Part shown: one piece after another, positions 35,745 to 45,997 of the stretch | How positions within the stretch are numbered: position 1 is the stretch's first letter | Layout: every line of letters begins with the position of its first letter | From: an uncultured Bacteroidales bacterium | GTDB lineage: Bacteria > Bacteroidota > Bacteroidia > Bacteroidales > Muribaculaceae | Length of the DNA stretch: 47,956 nucleotides | Assembly: GCA_902774055.1 (NCBI GenBank) | Contig: CACYGX010000021.1 | Coordinates: 1-47,956 of the forward strand | Reading direction: 5' to 3' | The notes under the pieces: model-generated | The model's database searches: none | What the model was told of the DNA's origin: nothing | What the model saw: the letters and a program-made list of their open reading frames with translations, nothing else | Position numbers and translations under genes: made by a program

Positions 35745-37853
35745 GTGAAGCGTCGGATACTGATATGCTTTATGTTGCTACTCGCCTGCGCATGTGCCCA
35801 GGCGAGTAGCAATTTGAGTGCGGCCTCCAAGGTCTTGCTCAAGCAATATCATGCAACCGCCGCGCACAAAGCCCCATGTGATAATTCTCTTTTTCAAGCA
35901 TTTATCGCCATAAATGATATCGGTGTGATTGACTCATTGCGATCGAGTGGGGTGATCATTGGTAGCGTGTTTGATGGCTTTGTAACCGCCCAGATTCCTC
36001 TGCGCACGATGAGGCAGATTGCAAACCTTCATGGCGTGAAACACATCTCACTGGGACGCCAACTCACCCTGTGCAACGATAGTGCCCGCTTTTATTCCAA
36101 TGTGGATCAGGTTCATCATGCGGCAGGCCTCATTGCGCCCCTGACCGGGCGTGGTGTGATTGTGGGCATGATTGACACGGGGTTTGATTTCAATCATATT
36201 AACCTGTGTGATGAAAATGGCAATTCGCGTGTCAAGGCCGTCTATCTGCCTTGTGATAGCAGTGGGGTGAAAACGACGATTGACGGTGACACTTTGCCTG
36301 GCAGTTGCTATGAGACGCCAGAGATGATTGCGGCACTCACGACCGATAATCCTCATTCCTCCCATGGGACTCACACGACAGGCACCGCTTCAGGCAGTTA
36401 CTTGCCAAATGGCTTGTATGGGGTGGCACCAGAGGCCGACATCGTCGCTTGCGGCATGCCTTCTGAGGAACTGAATGATGTCAACTTAGCCAATAGTGTG
36501 CGCTACATTTTTGATTATGCCGACAGGGTGGGGAAGCCATGCGTTATCAATATGAGTCTGGGCAGCAATGAAGGCCCCAATGACGGCACTTCATATCTGT
36601 GTAAGACCTTCGAGTCTTTATCTGGTCCAGGACGCATTTGTGTGCTATCGGCTGGAAATGACGGTTTTGCGCCGATTTGTTTTCACAAGGACCTCATGGG
36701 AATTGGCGACACGGTAACAACCTTGTTGCGCAACCGTTGGGGTGGAGGACAGCGCGAGGGATATGTCAGCATGTGGAGCGATGGCCCTCAGGAGCATAGC
36801 TCACGTGTTGTTGTCATCAATCGCCAATCAGGAGAGATAGAATATGCCTCCCCTGTGGTGGGAGTGTTGGCCGAGGACAGCGTCTTCACCATTGATAGTG
36901 ACGTGGATGCTGACTTTGCTGCTTTTTACACGGGCACAATGACTTATGCCAGCGCGGTCGAGCACTTGCAATCCAGCGAAGAGTCTAGTGTTGACCACTT
37001 TCATTCCTACTGGATATTTGACGCGACTTCTATTCAATCTGGCCATCTGTTGGGACTTCAGTATATGTCCGACAATCAGACCAAGTTGTCGGGGTGGTGC
37101 ACTAGCGATACCTATTTCTATACATTTGACCTTCCCGGCATGACAGGAGGGTCTCCATCAGGGTCTATTAGCGACTTGGCTACGACTGATAGTGTCATCT
37201 CAGTAGGCGCTTTTTCATCCCGCCGCAGTTATGTCAACAAGGACGGAGAACCCCAGTCGGTTTACTTGAGTTTCCCGACCGATATCGCCTATTTTTCATC
37301 CTATGGCCCCGATGAACGGGGTGTTTCCAGGCCCGACATCGTTGCTGCTGGCAATGCATTACTCTCATCGGCCAACCGTTATGACGTTGAGGCAACTCAA
37401 GTCAACTGGGTGAAGCCTGTTGAGGTAAATGGCACCCAATATCCTTATTATGCCAACCAGGGCACTTCGATGTCGGCCCCAGTTGTCTCAGGAACCATCG
37501 CACTGATGCTGCAGTTGAATCCCACACTCTCGCCATCTGATGTGCGTACCGTCATGAGTGCAACAGCCGTCAAGGACTCCCATGTAATGGCTGGTGATTC
37601 AGAGCGATGGGGCTATGGTAAGTTGGACGCCAGTGCCGCTGTTGATTACGTCATGAGCAACACACTGTTACGCGGTGATGTCAATGATGACGGCGAGGTG
37701 ACCATTGCCGACGTCTTGGCACTGATTGATATCGTGCTGAGGTCATCATCGCAGGCCGATGCGGTGACTCTCATCCGGGCAGATGTCAATCGGGACTGTG
37801 AAATCCAGATTGCAGATGTCAATTGTTTAATAGACTTGATATTAAAAAGTTAA
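35745..37853 (+). CDS. Secreted S8 (subtilisin-like) serine protease with C-terminal dockerin pair, copy 2
   Basis: 702 residues from a GTG start, chosen because it lies 3 bp after the previous stop and gives a signal peptide (MKRRILICFMLLLACACAQA). The catalytic residues are Asp144 (GMIDTGFDFNH), His207 (SHGTHTTG) and Ser575 (GTSMSAPVVSG), with oxyanion Asn305 (SAGNDGF), all canonical. The prodomain-like region and much of the catalytic core are homologous to copy 1. The C-terminal dockerin at 643-702 has DVNDDGEVTIADVLALID and DVNRDCEIQIADVNCLID; a Cys replaces a usual calcium-loop residue and the glycine in repeat 2. Co-transcribed with copy 1 and probably with ruvA. Confidence 0.93.
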   Translation: MKRRILICFMLLLACACAQASSNLSAASKVLLKQYHATAAHKAPCDNSLFQAFIAINDIGVIDSLRSSGVIIGSVFDGFVTAQIPLRTMRQIANLHGVKHISLGRQLTLCNDSARFYSNVDQVHHAAGLIAPLTGRGVIVGMIDTGFDFNHINLCDENGNSRVKAVYLPCDSSGVKTTIDGDTLPGSCYETPEMIAALTTDNPHSSHGTHTTGTASGSYLPNGLYGVAPEADIVACGMPSEELNDVNLANSVRYIFDYADRVGKPCVINMSLGSNEGPNDGTSYLCKTFESLSGPGRICVLSAGNDGFAPICFHKDLMGIGDTVTTLLRNRWGGGQREGYVSMWSDGPQEHSSRVVVINRQSGEIEYASPVVGVLAEDSVFTIDSDVDADFAAFYTGTMTYASAVEHLQSSEESSVDHFHSYWIFDATSIQSGHLLGLQYMSDNQTKLSGWCTSDTYFYTFDLPGMTGGSPSGSISDLATTDSVISVGAFSSRRSYVNKDGEPQSVYLSFPTDIAYFSSYGPDERGVSRPDIVAAGNALLSSANRYDVEATQVNWVKPVEVNGTQYPYYANQGTSMSAPVVSGTIALMLQLNPTLSPSDVRTVMSATAVKDSHVMAGDSERWGYGKLDASAAVDYVMSNTLLRGDVNDDGEVTIADVLALIDIVLRSSSQADAVTLIRADVNRDCEIQIADVNCLIDLILKS

Positions 37854-37857
37854 AATT

Positions 37858-38451
37858 ATGATAGATTATATCAAAGGTACAATAGCCGAACTCAATCCCG
37901 CCTATGCTGTGTTGGACAATCACGGGATGGGCTACATGATGAATATTTCCCTATCGACCTATGATGTCTTGAACAGGGTAGGGCAGGGTGAAATCGCCAT
38001 GCTATACGTTTATGAGGCCATCAGGGAAGATGCCCATCTGCTCTATGGGTTTGCTACCAAACGCGAGCGTGAATCCTTCTTGTTGCTCATTTCGGTGTCA
38101 GGTGTTGGACCCAACATTGCCCGCATGGTGCTCTCGTCGATGAGTGTCGATGAGTTTTCACAGGCCATTGCAAGCAACAATGTCGCCATGTTCAAGTCGG
38201 TAAAGGGTGTGGGAGGAAAAACGGCACAACGCATAATAGTTGACCTCAAGGATAAAATAAAACCCACTGATAATACGTTATTACAACAAACGGGTCACTC
38301 TGTGGGTGAAGCCTATGACGAAGCGCTTGCCGCTCTCGTCATGTTGGGCTTTACACAACAGGCATCACAAAAAGCCCTTAAGTCGCTGTTTTCCAAGAAT
38401 TCAGCCCTTAGCGTCGAAGAGGCCATCAAGCAGGCCTTGAAGATGATGTGA
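37858..38451 (+). CDS. ruvA: Holliday junction branch migration protein RuvA
   Basis: Binds Holliday junctions as a tetramer and directs RuvB. The 197 residues show domain I (MIDYIKGTIAELNPAYAVLD), the double helix-hairpin-helix (LLLISVSGVGPNIARMVLSS and VKGVGGKTAQRIIVDLKDKI), and the C-terminal RuvB-contact domain (DEALAALVMLGFTQQ). It starts 4 bp after the S8 copy 2 stop and precedes sprA by 59 bp. The ruvA-sprA order is, from memory, common in Bacteroidetes. Confidence 0.97.
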   Translation: MIDYIKGTIAELNPAYAVLDNHGMGYMMNISLSTYDVLNRVGQGEIAMLYVYEAIREDAHLLYGFATKRERESFLLLISVSGVGPNIARMVLSSMSVDEFSQAIASNNVAMFKSVKGVGGKTAQRIIVDLKDKIKPTDNTLLQQTGHSVGEAYDEALAALVMLGFTQQASQKALKSLFSKNSALSVEEAIKQALKMM

Positions 38452-38510
38452 TGTCGTTGTGTTGACGGCAGGTGAACCGTGGAGATTGATAATAGACAGT
38501 AAAAAAGTTC

Positions 38511-41500
38511 ATGTTGAACCGAAAAAAAATATTTTTTGCTATCATCATTGGTACGCTCATCGGTATTTGGGCGGGTCATGACACCGTGTTGGCTCAATAT
38601 GTGACCAGCACTTTGCCACCACCTCCGCCGCCCCCCGACACGCGTCCCTCGGCTCAGCGCATGCAGACGCCATCACTGGACCTGCAATTTAACGTAAAAC
38701 CCACAATACCCCAGAACTATAACGACATTCAAGGCACAGAGGAGTATTCTGCCGACCTGAAAACGCCGTCCAACATCACCTCGGAGGTCGAGTTTGACCC
38801 CGAGACAGGATGCTATGTCATCCACACACGACTGGGTGACCATGATATTGTCACTCCCTATATCATGTCGGCTGACGAATACAGCAATATGGATTTCAGG
38901 AAGTCGATGATGGAGTACTACCGCCAGAAGAATGCCGAGAATGCCCAAGATAAGGAAAAAGATCCGTTCAATTTCCTGGATATGCAGTTTGGAATGGGAC
39001 CCCTCGAGAAAGTGTTCGGCCCTGGTGGTGTTCAGCTCAAGACGACAGGTTCTGTAGTCATCAAAATGGGTGTTAAAAGCAATTCTACCGATAACCCTGC
39101 ATTGTCGGTAGCCCAGCGCAAAAAGACCTATTTTGACTTCGAGCAGAAGATTCAGGCCAATATCGCTGCTACAGTAGGCGACAAGATGCGCTTTAACATG
39201 TCTTATAATACTGGCGCGACATTTGACTTTGACAGTAAGAACCTGAAATTGGCCTACGAGGGCAAGGAGGATGAGATCATCAAGGAACTTGAGGCTGGTA
39301 ATGTGAGCATGACGACCGGTTCACAGCTGATTCGTGGTAGTGCTGCCCTGTTTGGTATAAAGACGAAACTGCAATTTGGCAAACTTACCGCCACGGCATT
39401 GGTTTCTCAACAGAATAGTGAGTCCCAGACCGTGAGCAGCAAGGGTGGATCGCAAACCACCGAATTCCACATTTCGGCCGACAAGTATGACCAGAACCGA
39501 AACTTCTTCCTCTCGCATTTCTTCCGTGACCACTACGACGAATGGTGCACCAGGTTGCCGCAGCCTAATTCGGGCATTCATATTACTGATATCCAGGTAT
39601 GGATTACCAACAAGCGCAATAACTATAATGAATCGCGCAACATCATGGCATTCATGGACATCGGTGAGGGCGACGAGCGCAACATTTGCAACAGTCACTG
39701 GACAGGAAATCCATTGATACCACCTCAAAACGAGTCAAATAACCTGTGGAGGGATATTGATACCCAATACCCAGATGCCCGATACAAAAGCATGGCTTCG
39801 GACGCATTATCACCGTTGAAGGAAGCCTATGGTTTTGAGGGTGGTAAGGATTATGAAATCATCGAGAGTGCGCGACTGCTTAACTCTTCAGAATATACCT
39901 TGAACGCCTCTCTGGGCTACATCATGCTCAAGACGGCTCTTGCTAGTGACGAAATCCTTGCCGTAGCCTATAAGTACACCTATAATGGAGAGTCTTTCCA
40001 GGTCGGCGAGTTCTCTAGTGATATCAATTCAACAGAGCAGTCACTGTATGTCAAGATGCTCAAGGGAACAACATCTTCGCCCTACTATCCCATGTGGGAT
40101 TTGGCTATGAAGAACGTGTATGCCCTGGGTGCTTATCAGGTTCAGAAAAACAATTTCAAACTCAATATCAAGTATCTGAGTGATACCACAGGTAGTGAGT
40201 TGATTTACATTCCTGAAGGCAAAATTAATGGAACCCCTCTGCTTCAGGTCATGAACCTTGACCGCTTGGACGCTAATCAGGAGCCAAATATCGATGGTCG
40301 TTTCGACTACATAGAGGGTTATACTGTACAATCTTCAACAGGTAAAATCATTTTCCCCGTTGTTGAGCCGTTTGGCGAACACTTGCGCAAAAAGTTCGAG
40401 AATGACGAAATTGCGAAAAAGTATATTTACACCGAGCTCTATGACTCGACATTGACTGTCGCTCAACAGTTTAGTGAAAAGAATAAGTTTATTCTTGTCG
40501 GTGAATATCAGTCGAGTTCGGGTAGTGTTATCCGCTTGAATGCCACAAATGTGGCACGTGGTTCGGTGGTCGTGACTGCGGCCGGTCAAACACTTACCGA
40601 GAACAGCGACTATACCGTCGATTACACGATGGGTACCGTGACGATTACCAATCAGAGCATTATCGACGCTGGTACCAACATCAGTGTATCGCTTGAGAAC
40701 CAGTCCACCTTCAGCATGCAACGCAAAACGCTGCTGGGCCTTGACCTGGATTATGCTTTCAACAAGGATTTCCATATCGGTGCTACCGTGATGCACTATG
40801 GCGAGAAAGCTATTGGTGATAAGGTAGCGATCGGTAATGAGTTGGTCAATAACACCATTTGGGGTGCAAATTTGTCTTACAATACCCAATTCATGTGGTT
40901 GACCAACCTGCTCAATAAGATTCCCACGGTTAATGCGGTAGCGCCATCGACCTTGAACTTCAGGGGTGATTTTGCTCAGTTGGTGCCTCATCAGGCCTCA
41001 ACGGGTTCTAACTCTGGTAGTTCCTATATCGATGACTTTGAATCGACCCAATCTGGTATTGACCTGCGCTCGCCCTTCTCTTGGTTCCTCGCCTCGACAC
41101 CCTATGACCCCTCGGCTGACGCCTTGTTCCCCGAGGCCGGATGGAGCAAGAATGTCGATTATGGCAAGAACCGTGCACTCATCTCATGGTACACTGTGGA
41201 CCGCTTGTTCACCCAGCGTAATTCCTCGTATGCGCCAGGTTATATCAAGAATGACCTTGAGGCATTGTCATATCCCTACGCCCGTGAGGTGGCATTCAGC
41301 GAGGTGTTCCCGGGACGTGAGCTCAACTATGGCGAGTCGTCTGTTGTCCAGACACTCAACGTTTCTTTCTATCCCAATGAGCGCGGCCCGTATAACTTAG
41401 ATGCCGAGAGACTTACCCCCGATGGTTATCTGCTTAATCCCGAGAAGCGTTGGGGTGGTCTCATGCGCAAGATTGATAACACCAACTTCGAGCAATCCAA

Positions 41501-44500
41501 TATCGAGTATATCCAGTTCTGGATGCTGGATCCCTTTATGGATAAGGATAATTTGCACAACGAGGAGGGTGGTGACCTCTATTTCAACTTGGGTGAAATC
41601 AGCGAGGACATCCTCAAGGATGGACTCAAGAGCTATGAGAATGGTCTTCCCATTAATGGTGACAGCACTTATGTATCCTCCACCATTTGGGGTAAGGTGG
41701 CTACTCAGTCCTCATTAACCTATGCTTTTGATAACACCAATGGTGCCCGCATCTTGCAAGACGTGGGTCTTGATGGGCTGACAGATGCCGAGGAGATGAA
41801 GCATGAGACTTATGCCAAGTTCCTTAGAGAATTGGAAACTAATTTCCCATCGGCATGGGCTGCGATGCAGGATGACCCATTCTCTCCGCGCAATGACCCA
41901 GCGAGCGATAACTACGGCTTCTACCGTAACAATTATTATGACTTGATTAAGGCCACGATTAACGACCGTTACAAGCACTATAATGGCACTGATGGCAACT
42001 CGTTGTCTCAGACTGACGCTGCTGATGGTCAGTACCAGTCGGCTCGTTCAACGCCTGATGTTGAGGATATCAACCAGGACAATACCCTTAACGAGTATGA
42101 GCGCTACTTCGAGTATAAAGTGTCGATTCGTCCCGAAGACATGAAGGAGGTGGGTACGAACTTCATCACTGACAAGCAGATTGCCAGCGTTCATACCCGC
42201 AATGGTCAGACGCAGTTAGCAACTTGGTACCAGTTTACCATACCCTTGTCTAATTTCACCAAGAAGGTGGGTAATATCCAGGACTTCTCCACCATCCGTT
42301 TCTTGCGCATGTACATGACGGGCTTCAAGGGGACGACCCATTTGCGTTTTGCCTCACTGGAATTGGTACGTGGCGAGTGGCGCAACTACAAGTATAACTT
42401 GAACCTGCGTGGTGAAGTGCCCGCCAATGGCTCTATCAGCATCAACTCGGTAAACATCGAGGAGAATGCATCGCGCGAGCCTGTCAACTACGTGCTGCCT
42501 CCTGGCGTGTCTCGTATCATCGACAGCGGTCAGTCACAAATCACCCAGCTCAACGAGCAGTCCATGCAGCTCACCGTTGCCGACCTTGACGCCGGTGATG
42601 CCCGTGGTGTGTATCGCAATACGGAACTTGACCTGCGCACCTACAAGCGCTTGCAGATGTTTGTCCACAACGAGGCTACCGTTGACGATGAGACCAACCT
42701 GCGCAATGGCGACGTGTCGTTGTTCATTCGCTTGGGCTCTGATGTTAAGAATAACTACTACGAGTATGAGATTCCCTTGACGGTAACTCCTCCTGGCCGT
42801 TACAGCACCAACAGCTCCGCCGACCGTCTCAAGGTTTGGCCAGCCGAGAACTTGCTGGACATCAATCTTGATGTGCTCGTCAATGCCAAGAAGCACCGCA
42901 ATGCCGACAAGCTGGCTGGAGTTGAGGGAGTAGGCTATGGTGTGCGTTATCTGGATTATGATGAGGCACATCCCAACAACAAGATTTATGTGATTGGTAA
43001 CCCCTCGTTGAGTAAGGTGCGCGTGATGCTCATCGGTGTGCGCAACAATTCGCCGACGACCAAGAGTTGTGTCGTTTGGGTTGACGAGTTGCGCGTAACC
43101 GACTTTGATAGCGAGGGCGGATGGGCTGCTAAAGCTACCATGACGCTTGGCATGAGCGATATCGCTACTGTAAATATGGGATTCCACAAGGAGACAGCGG
43201 GATTTGGTTCGGTTGACCAGAGCCTGTCCATGCGTCGCCTGGACAATTATGACCAGTATAACATCGCTGTGCAGTCCGACTTGGGACGCTTTATCCCCGA
43301 GAAAGTCAAACTGCACGCCCCCATCTACTATTCTTACAGCAACGAGAAAACCACGCCCAAGTACAATCCTCTCGACCAGGACGTGAAGCTCAAGGAATCT
43401 CTTGACGGATGTGAGACAAAGGAACAGAAGGATAGCGTCATGAACTATGCTGTCACCCAGCGCACCGCTAAGAACTTCTCTATCTCGGGTCTCAAGTTTG
43501 ATGTCAAGACGATGAAGGACCCCATGCCTTGGGATCCCGCAAACTTCTCCTTCAGCTACTCGTTCAACAAGCAGCACTTGAATGATCCCGATAATGTATA
43601 TGAGAACACCAACGACTATCGTGGTAGCATGCAGTATAGCTGGACGCCCTATATCAAGCCGTTCAAGCCGTTCTCACGCTTCATTAACGAGAAAAACAAG
43701 AATATGAAGTTCTTCCGTGACTGGGAGTTGCACTGGTTACCGACAAATATCTCCTTCGGCACGAACATTTCGCGTTACTACTATGAGCAGCAAACGCGCA
43801 ATGAGACGGGAATCGATGTAGAGTTGCCGGTTGCCGTCAGCAAGAACTTCTTGTGGGACCGTCAATTTGCCCTCAGCTGGAACTTTACCAAATCCCTCAC
43901 AGTGTCGTTCAACAGCAATACGACAGCCCACATCCTTGAGCCTGTGGGTCAGGTGAACCGCAAACTCTTACCTGATAAGTATCGCAACTGGAAGGATTCC
44001 GTCATGAATTCGATTAAGGACCTGGGTACTCCGTGGGCCTACAACCAGTCATTCAGCCTCTCCTATAAGGCGCCGCTGAGTCAGATTCCCATCTTGAGCT
44101 GGATCACCGCCAACCTGTCCTATAGCTCAACCTACCGTTGGGACCGTGGTACTGTTATCGACAGTATCTCATCGGGCAACTCGATTGCCAGTCAGGCAGT
44201 CCGCTCGATTGATGGCCGCTTCAATTTTGAGCAGTTCTACTCTAAGGTGCCCTATCTCAAGAAAATTGAGGAACGTTTCTCGTCCAAGAGCAGCAAACGC
44301 TCGCAGCCGGCCAAGAAGGAAAAGCCCAAGAAGTTTAGCCGCACCATCAAGTTGAGTCCCGACAGCGCTGTCGTGATCAATCACAAACTTGGTGTCAAGA
44401 AGGTTAAGGTAACGGCTAGCACTACCGACGACAAGCCATTCAAGGTGGAGTATAAGGTAAAGGATAAAGACAATGTTGAGATCACGACATTGGGCGAAGA

Positions 44501-45983
44501 GAACCTCAAGTTCACCATCACTGAGATTCAAGGTGAGGATCGCCACAACTTCTTTACCGAGGCGGCCCAGTACATGACTCGTGTCCTGATGAGCGTTCGC
44601 AATGTTAACGTGCGCTGGAAAAAGACCACTTCGCTCTCAGTGCCTCAGTTCATACCTGAGATTGGTGATGCCTTTGGTCAAACCAACCGCTACGATATCA
44701 TGGCGCCGGGTCTTGACTTCGCTTTTGGCTTTGCAGGCCAGTCCTACATCGAGAAAGCGAAGAGACATGACTGGCTCATTGGTAACCCAACCCAGACCAC
44801 CCCAGCTATTTATGGTTCTACCCAGGAACTTAATGCTGAGGTTCAGTTGGAGCCGATATCCGGTCTCAAGATTACGCTGACTGGTAACCGTACCGACAAC
44901 CGTACCAACCAGATCCAGTTCATGTTTGATAATCCCATGATTCAATACGGTGGTAGTTATACCAAAACCCATATTGCGATGGCCACGGCCATGAAGGCTG
45001 TCAAGGCGACCGATAATTACCACAGTGACGTGTTTGATAAGTTCATCGAGAACATTCCCATTATTACCGACCGCCTGAGGCAACAGTACTATGGCTCTAC
45101 CTATCCCGATGCTGGCTTCACGAGGAAAAACGGTATGGCGGGTAACCCCTTCGATGTCAATAATGGTGATGTCAATCCGTCGAGTAGTGATGTGCTCATC
45201 CCTGCCTTCATGGCAGCCTATTCGGGCAAGAATGCCAAGTCGGTCAATCTGAGTCCGTTCCCCGGAATTAAGGATATTTTGCCCAACTGGCGCATTACTT
45301 ATGACGGTCTGATGAGGATTCCGTTCTTCAAGAGGGTTTTCAAGTCATTCGCGCTCAATCATGCTTATCAGTGTGTTTACACTGTGGGTGCCTATAATTC
45401 ATTCAACGATTGGGTAACCATTGGCAACGGCCTTGGCTTCATTGAGGATGTGCGCTCTAAACAAGCCATTCCGTCATCGCCCTATAATATCGCGTCGGTC
45501 ACCTTGACCGAGAAGTTTGCGCCTCTCATCGGCTTCAATGCAACCTTATTAAACGATATTTCGCTGAATGTGCAGTATGAAAACCAACGCACATTGACGC
45601 TCAACTCATCGGCAGGACAGCTTGTCGAGGCAGCTTCTACTTCGTTTGTCGTGGGTGCCAGCTACAAGATTGCTAATTTCAATCAGGTGCTCAAGCTCAA
45701 GACCAAGCAGCAGAATGTGAACAACGACCTCACGCTCACGTTCAACGCCAAGATGTCGAGCAACACGGCTCTGATTCGCAAGTTTGAGACCCAGACCGCT
45801 CAGCCGACCAACGGAACCAAGACCTGGAGCATTAACTTCACAGCGAACTATGTGGTGAGCAAGCGCATCACAATGGGTGCCTACTTTGACTACATATCCA
45901 ATATTCCGCTCGTCTCCACGTCGTCCTATCCCACCACGAACAGCAATTATGGTTTGACTATCAACATGTCGCTCGTGAAGTAA
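38511..45983 (+). CDS. sprA: Type IX secretion system outer-membrane translocon protein SprA (Sov)
   Basis: SprA is the very large outer-membrane beta-barrel that forms the T9SS translocation pore. The 2490 residues fit the family's usual 2300-2500. The N-terminus has a signal peptide (residues 1-30, ending VLAQ) followed by a run of seven prolines. Family-typical segments include LDLQFNVKPTIPQNYNDI, GPGGVQLKTTGSVVIKMGV near residue 167, and SYIDDFESTQSGIDLRSPFS near 840. The C-terminus ends as a barrel strand (SNYGLTINMSLVK). It lies between ruvA and an EpsG-like gene. Other T9SS core genes (porK-N, sprE, sprT, porV) are not in the window. Confidence 0.95.
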   Translation: MLNRKKIFFAIIIGTLIGIWAGHDTVLAQYVTSTLPPPPPPPDTRPSAQRMQTPSLDLQFNVKPTIPQNYNDIQGTEEYSADLKTPSNITSEVEFDPETGCYVIHTRLGDHDIVTPYIMSADEYSNMDFRKSMMEYYRQKNAENAQDKEKDPFNFLDMQFGMGPLEKVFGPGGVQLKTTGSVVIKMGVKSNSTDNPALSVAQRKKTYFDFEQKIQANIAATVGDKMRFNMSYNTGATFDFDSKNLKLAYEGKEDEIIKELEAGNVSMTTGSQLIRGSAALFGIKTKLQFGKLTATALVSQQNSESQTVSSKGGSQTTEFHISADKYDQNRNFFLSHFFRDHYDEWCTRLPQPNSGIHITDIQVWITNKRNNYNESRNIMAFMDIGEGDERNICNSHWTGNPLIPPQNESNNLWRDIDTQYPDARYKSMASDALSPLKEAYGFEGGKDYEIIESARLLNSSEYTLNASLGYIMLKTALASDEILAVAYKYTYNGESFQVGEFSSDINSTEQSLYVKMLKGTTSSPYYPMWDLAMKNVYALGAYQVQKNNFKLNIKYLSDTTGSELIYIPEGKINGTPLLQVMNLDRLDANQEPNIDGRFDYIEGYTVQSSTGKIIFPVVEPFGEHLRKKFENDEIAKKYIYTELYDSTLTVAQQFSEKNKFILVGEYQSSSGSVIRLNATNVARGSVVVTAAGQTLTENSDYTVDYTMGTVTITNQSIIDAGTNISVSLENQSTFSMQRKTLLGLDLDYAFNKDFHIGATVMHYGEKAIGDKVAIGNELVNNTIWGANLSYNTQFMWLTNLLNKIPTVNAVAPSTLNFRGDFAQLVPHQASTGSNSGSSYIDDFESTQSGIDLRSPFSWFLASTPYDPSADALFPEAGWSKNVDYGKNRALISWYTVDRLFTQRNSSYAPGYIKNDLEALSYPYAREVAFSEVFPGRELNYGESSVVQTLNVSFYPNERGPYNLDAERLTPDGYLLNPEKRWGGLMRKIDNTNFEQSNIEYIQFWMLDPFMDKDNLHNEEGGDLYFNLGEISEDILKDGLKSYENGLPINGDSTYVSSTIWGKVATQSSLTYAFDNTNGARILQDVGLDGLTDAEEMKHETYAKFLRELETNFPSAWAAMQDDPFSPRNDPASDNYGFYRNNYYDLIKATINDRYKHYNGTDGNSLSQTDAADGQYQSARSTPDVEDINQDNTLNEYERYFEYKVSIRPEDMKEVGTNFITDKQIASVHTRNGQTQLATWYQFTIPLSNFTKKVGNIQDFSTIRFLRMYMTGFKGTTHLRFASLELVRGEWRNYKYNLNLRGEVPANGSISINSVNIEENASREPVNYVLPPGVSRIIDSGQSQITQLNEQSMQLTVADLDAGDARGVYRNTELDLRTYKRLQMFVHNEATVDDETNLRNGDVSLFIRLGSDVKNNYYEYEIPLTVTPPGRYSTNSSADRLKVWPAENLLDINLDVLVNAKKHRNADKLAGVEGVGYGVRYLDYDEAHPNNKIYVIGNPSLSKVRVMLIGVRNNSPTTKSCVVWVDELRVTDFDSEGGWAAKATMTLGMSDIATVNMGFHKETAGFGSVDQSLSMRRLDNYDQYNIAVQSDLGRFIPEKVKLHAPIYYSYSNEKTTPKYNPLDQDVKLKESLDGCETKEQKDSVMNYAVTQRTAKNFSISGLKFDVKTMKDPMPWDPANFSFSYSFNKQHLNDPDNVYENTNDYRGSMQYSWTPYIKPFKPFSRFINEKNKNMKFFRDWELHWLPTNISFGTNISRYYYEQQTRNETGIDVELPVAVSKNFLWDRQFALSWNFTKSLTVSFNSNTTAHILEPVGQVNRKLLPDKYRNWKDSVMNSIKDLGTPWAYNQSFSLSYKAPLSQIPILSWITANLSYSSTYRWDRGTVIDSISSGNSIASQAVRSIDGRFNFEQFYSKVPYLKKIEERFSSKSSKRSQPAKKEKPKKFSRTIKLSPDSAVVINHKLGVKKVKVTASTTDDKPFKVEYKVKDKDNVEITTLGEENLKFTITEIQGEDRHNFFTEAAQYMTRVLMSVRNVNVRWKKTTSLSVPQFIPEIGDAFGQTNRYDIMAPGLDFAFGFAGQSYIEKAKRHDWLIGNPTQTTPAIYGSTQELNAEVQLEPISGLKITLTGNRTDNRTNQIQFMFDNPMIQYGGSYTKTHIAMATAMKAVKATDNYHSDVFDKFIENIPIITDRLRQQYYGSTYPDAGFTRKNGMAGNPFDVNNGDVNPSSSDVLIPAFMAAYSGKNAKSVNLSPFPGIKDILPNWRITYDGLMRIPFFKRVFKSFALNHAYQCVYTVGAYNSFNDWVTIGNGLGFIEDVRSKQAIPSSPYNIASVTLTEKFAPLIGFNATLLNDISLNVQYENQRTLTLNSSAGQLVEAASTSFVVGASYKIANFNQVLKLKTKQQNVNNDLTLTFNAKMSSNTALIRKFETQTAQPTNGTKTWSINFTANYVVSKRITMGAYFDYISNIPLVSTSSYPTTNSNYGLTINMSLVK

Positions 45984-45997
45984 AATTATTGACCGCT

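Noticed and set aside
33711-37853. T9SS C-terminal sorting domains on the S8 proteases
   Set aside because: Both chains end immediately after the dockerin pair, with no Ig-like CTD following.
42534-43577. 347-codon open frame on the minus strand inside sprA
   Set aside because: It is antisense to a continuous, conserved SprA frame and has no signal, domain or start context of its own.
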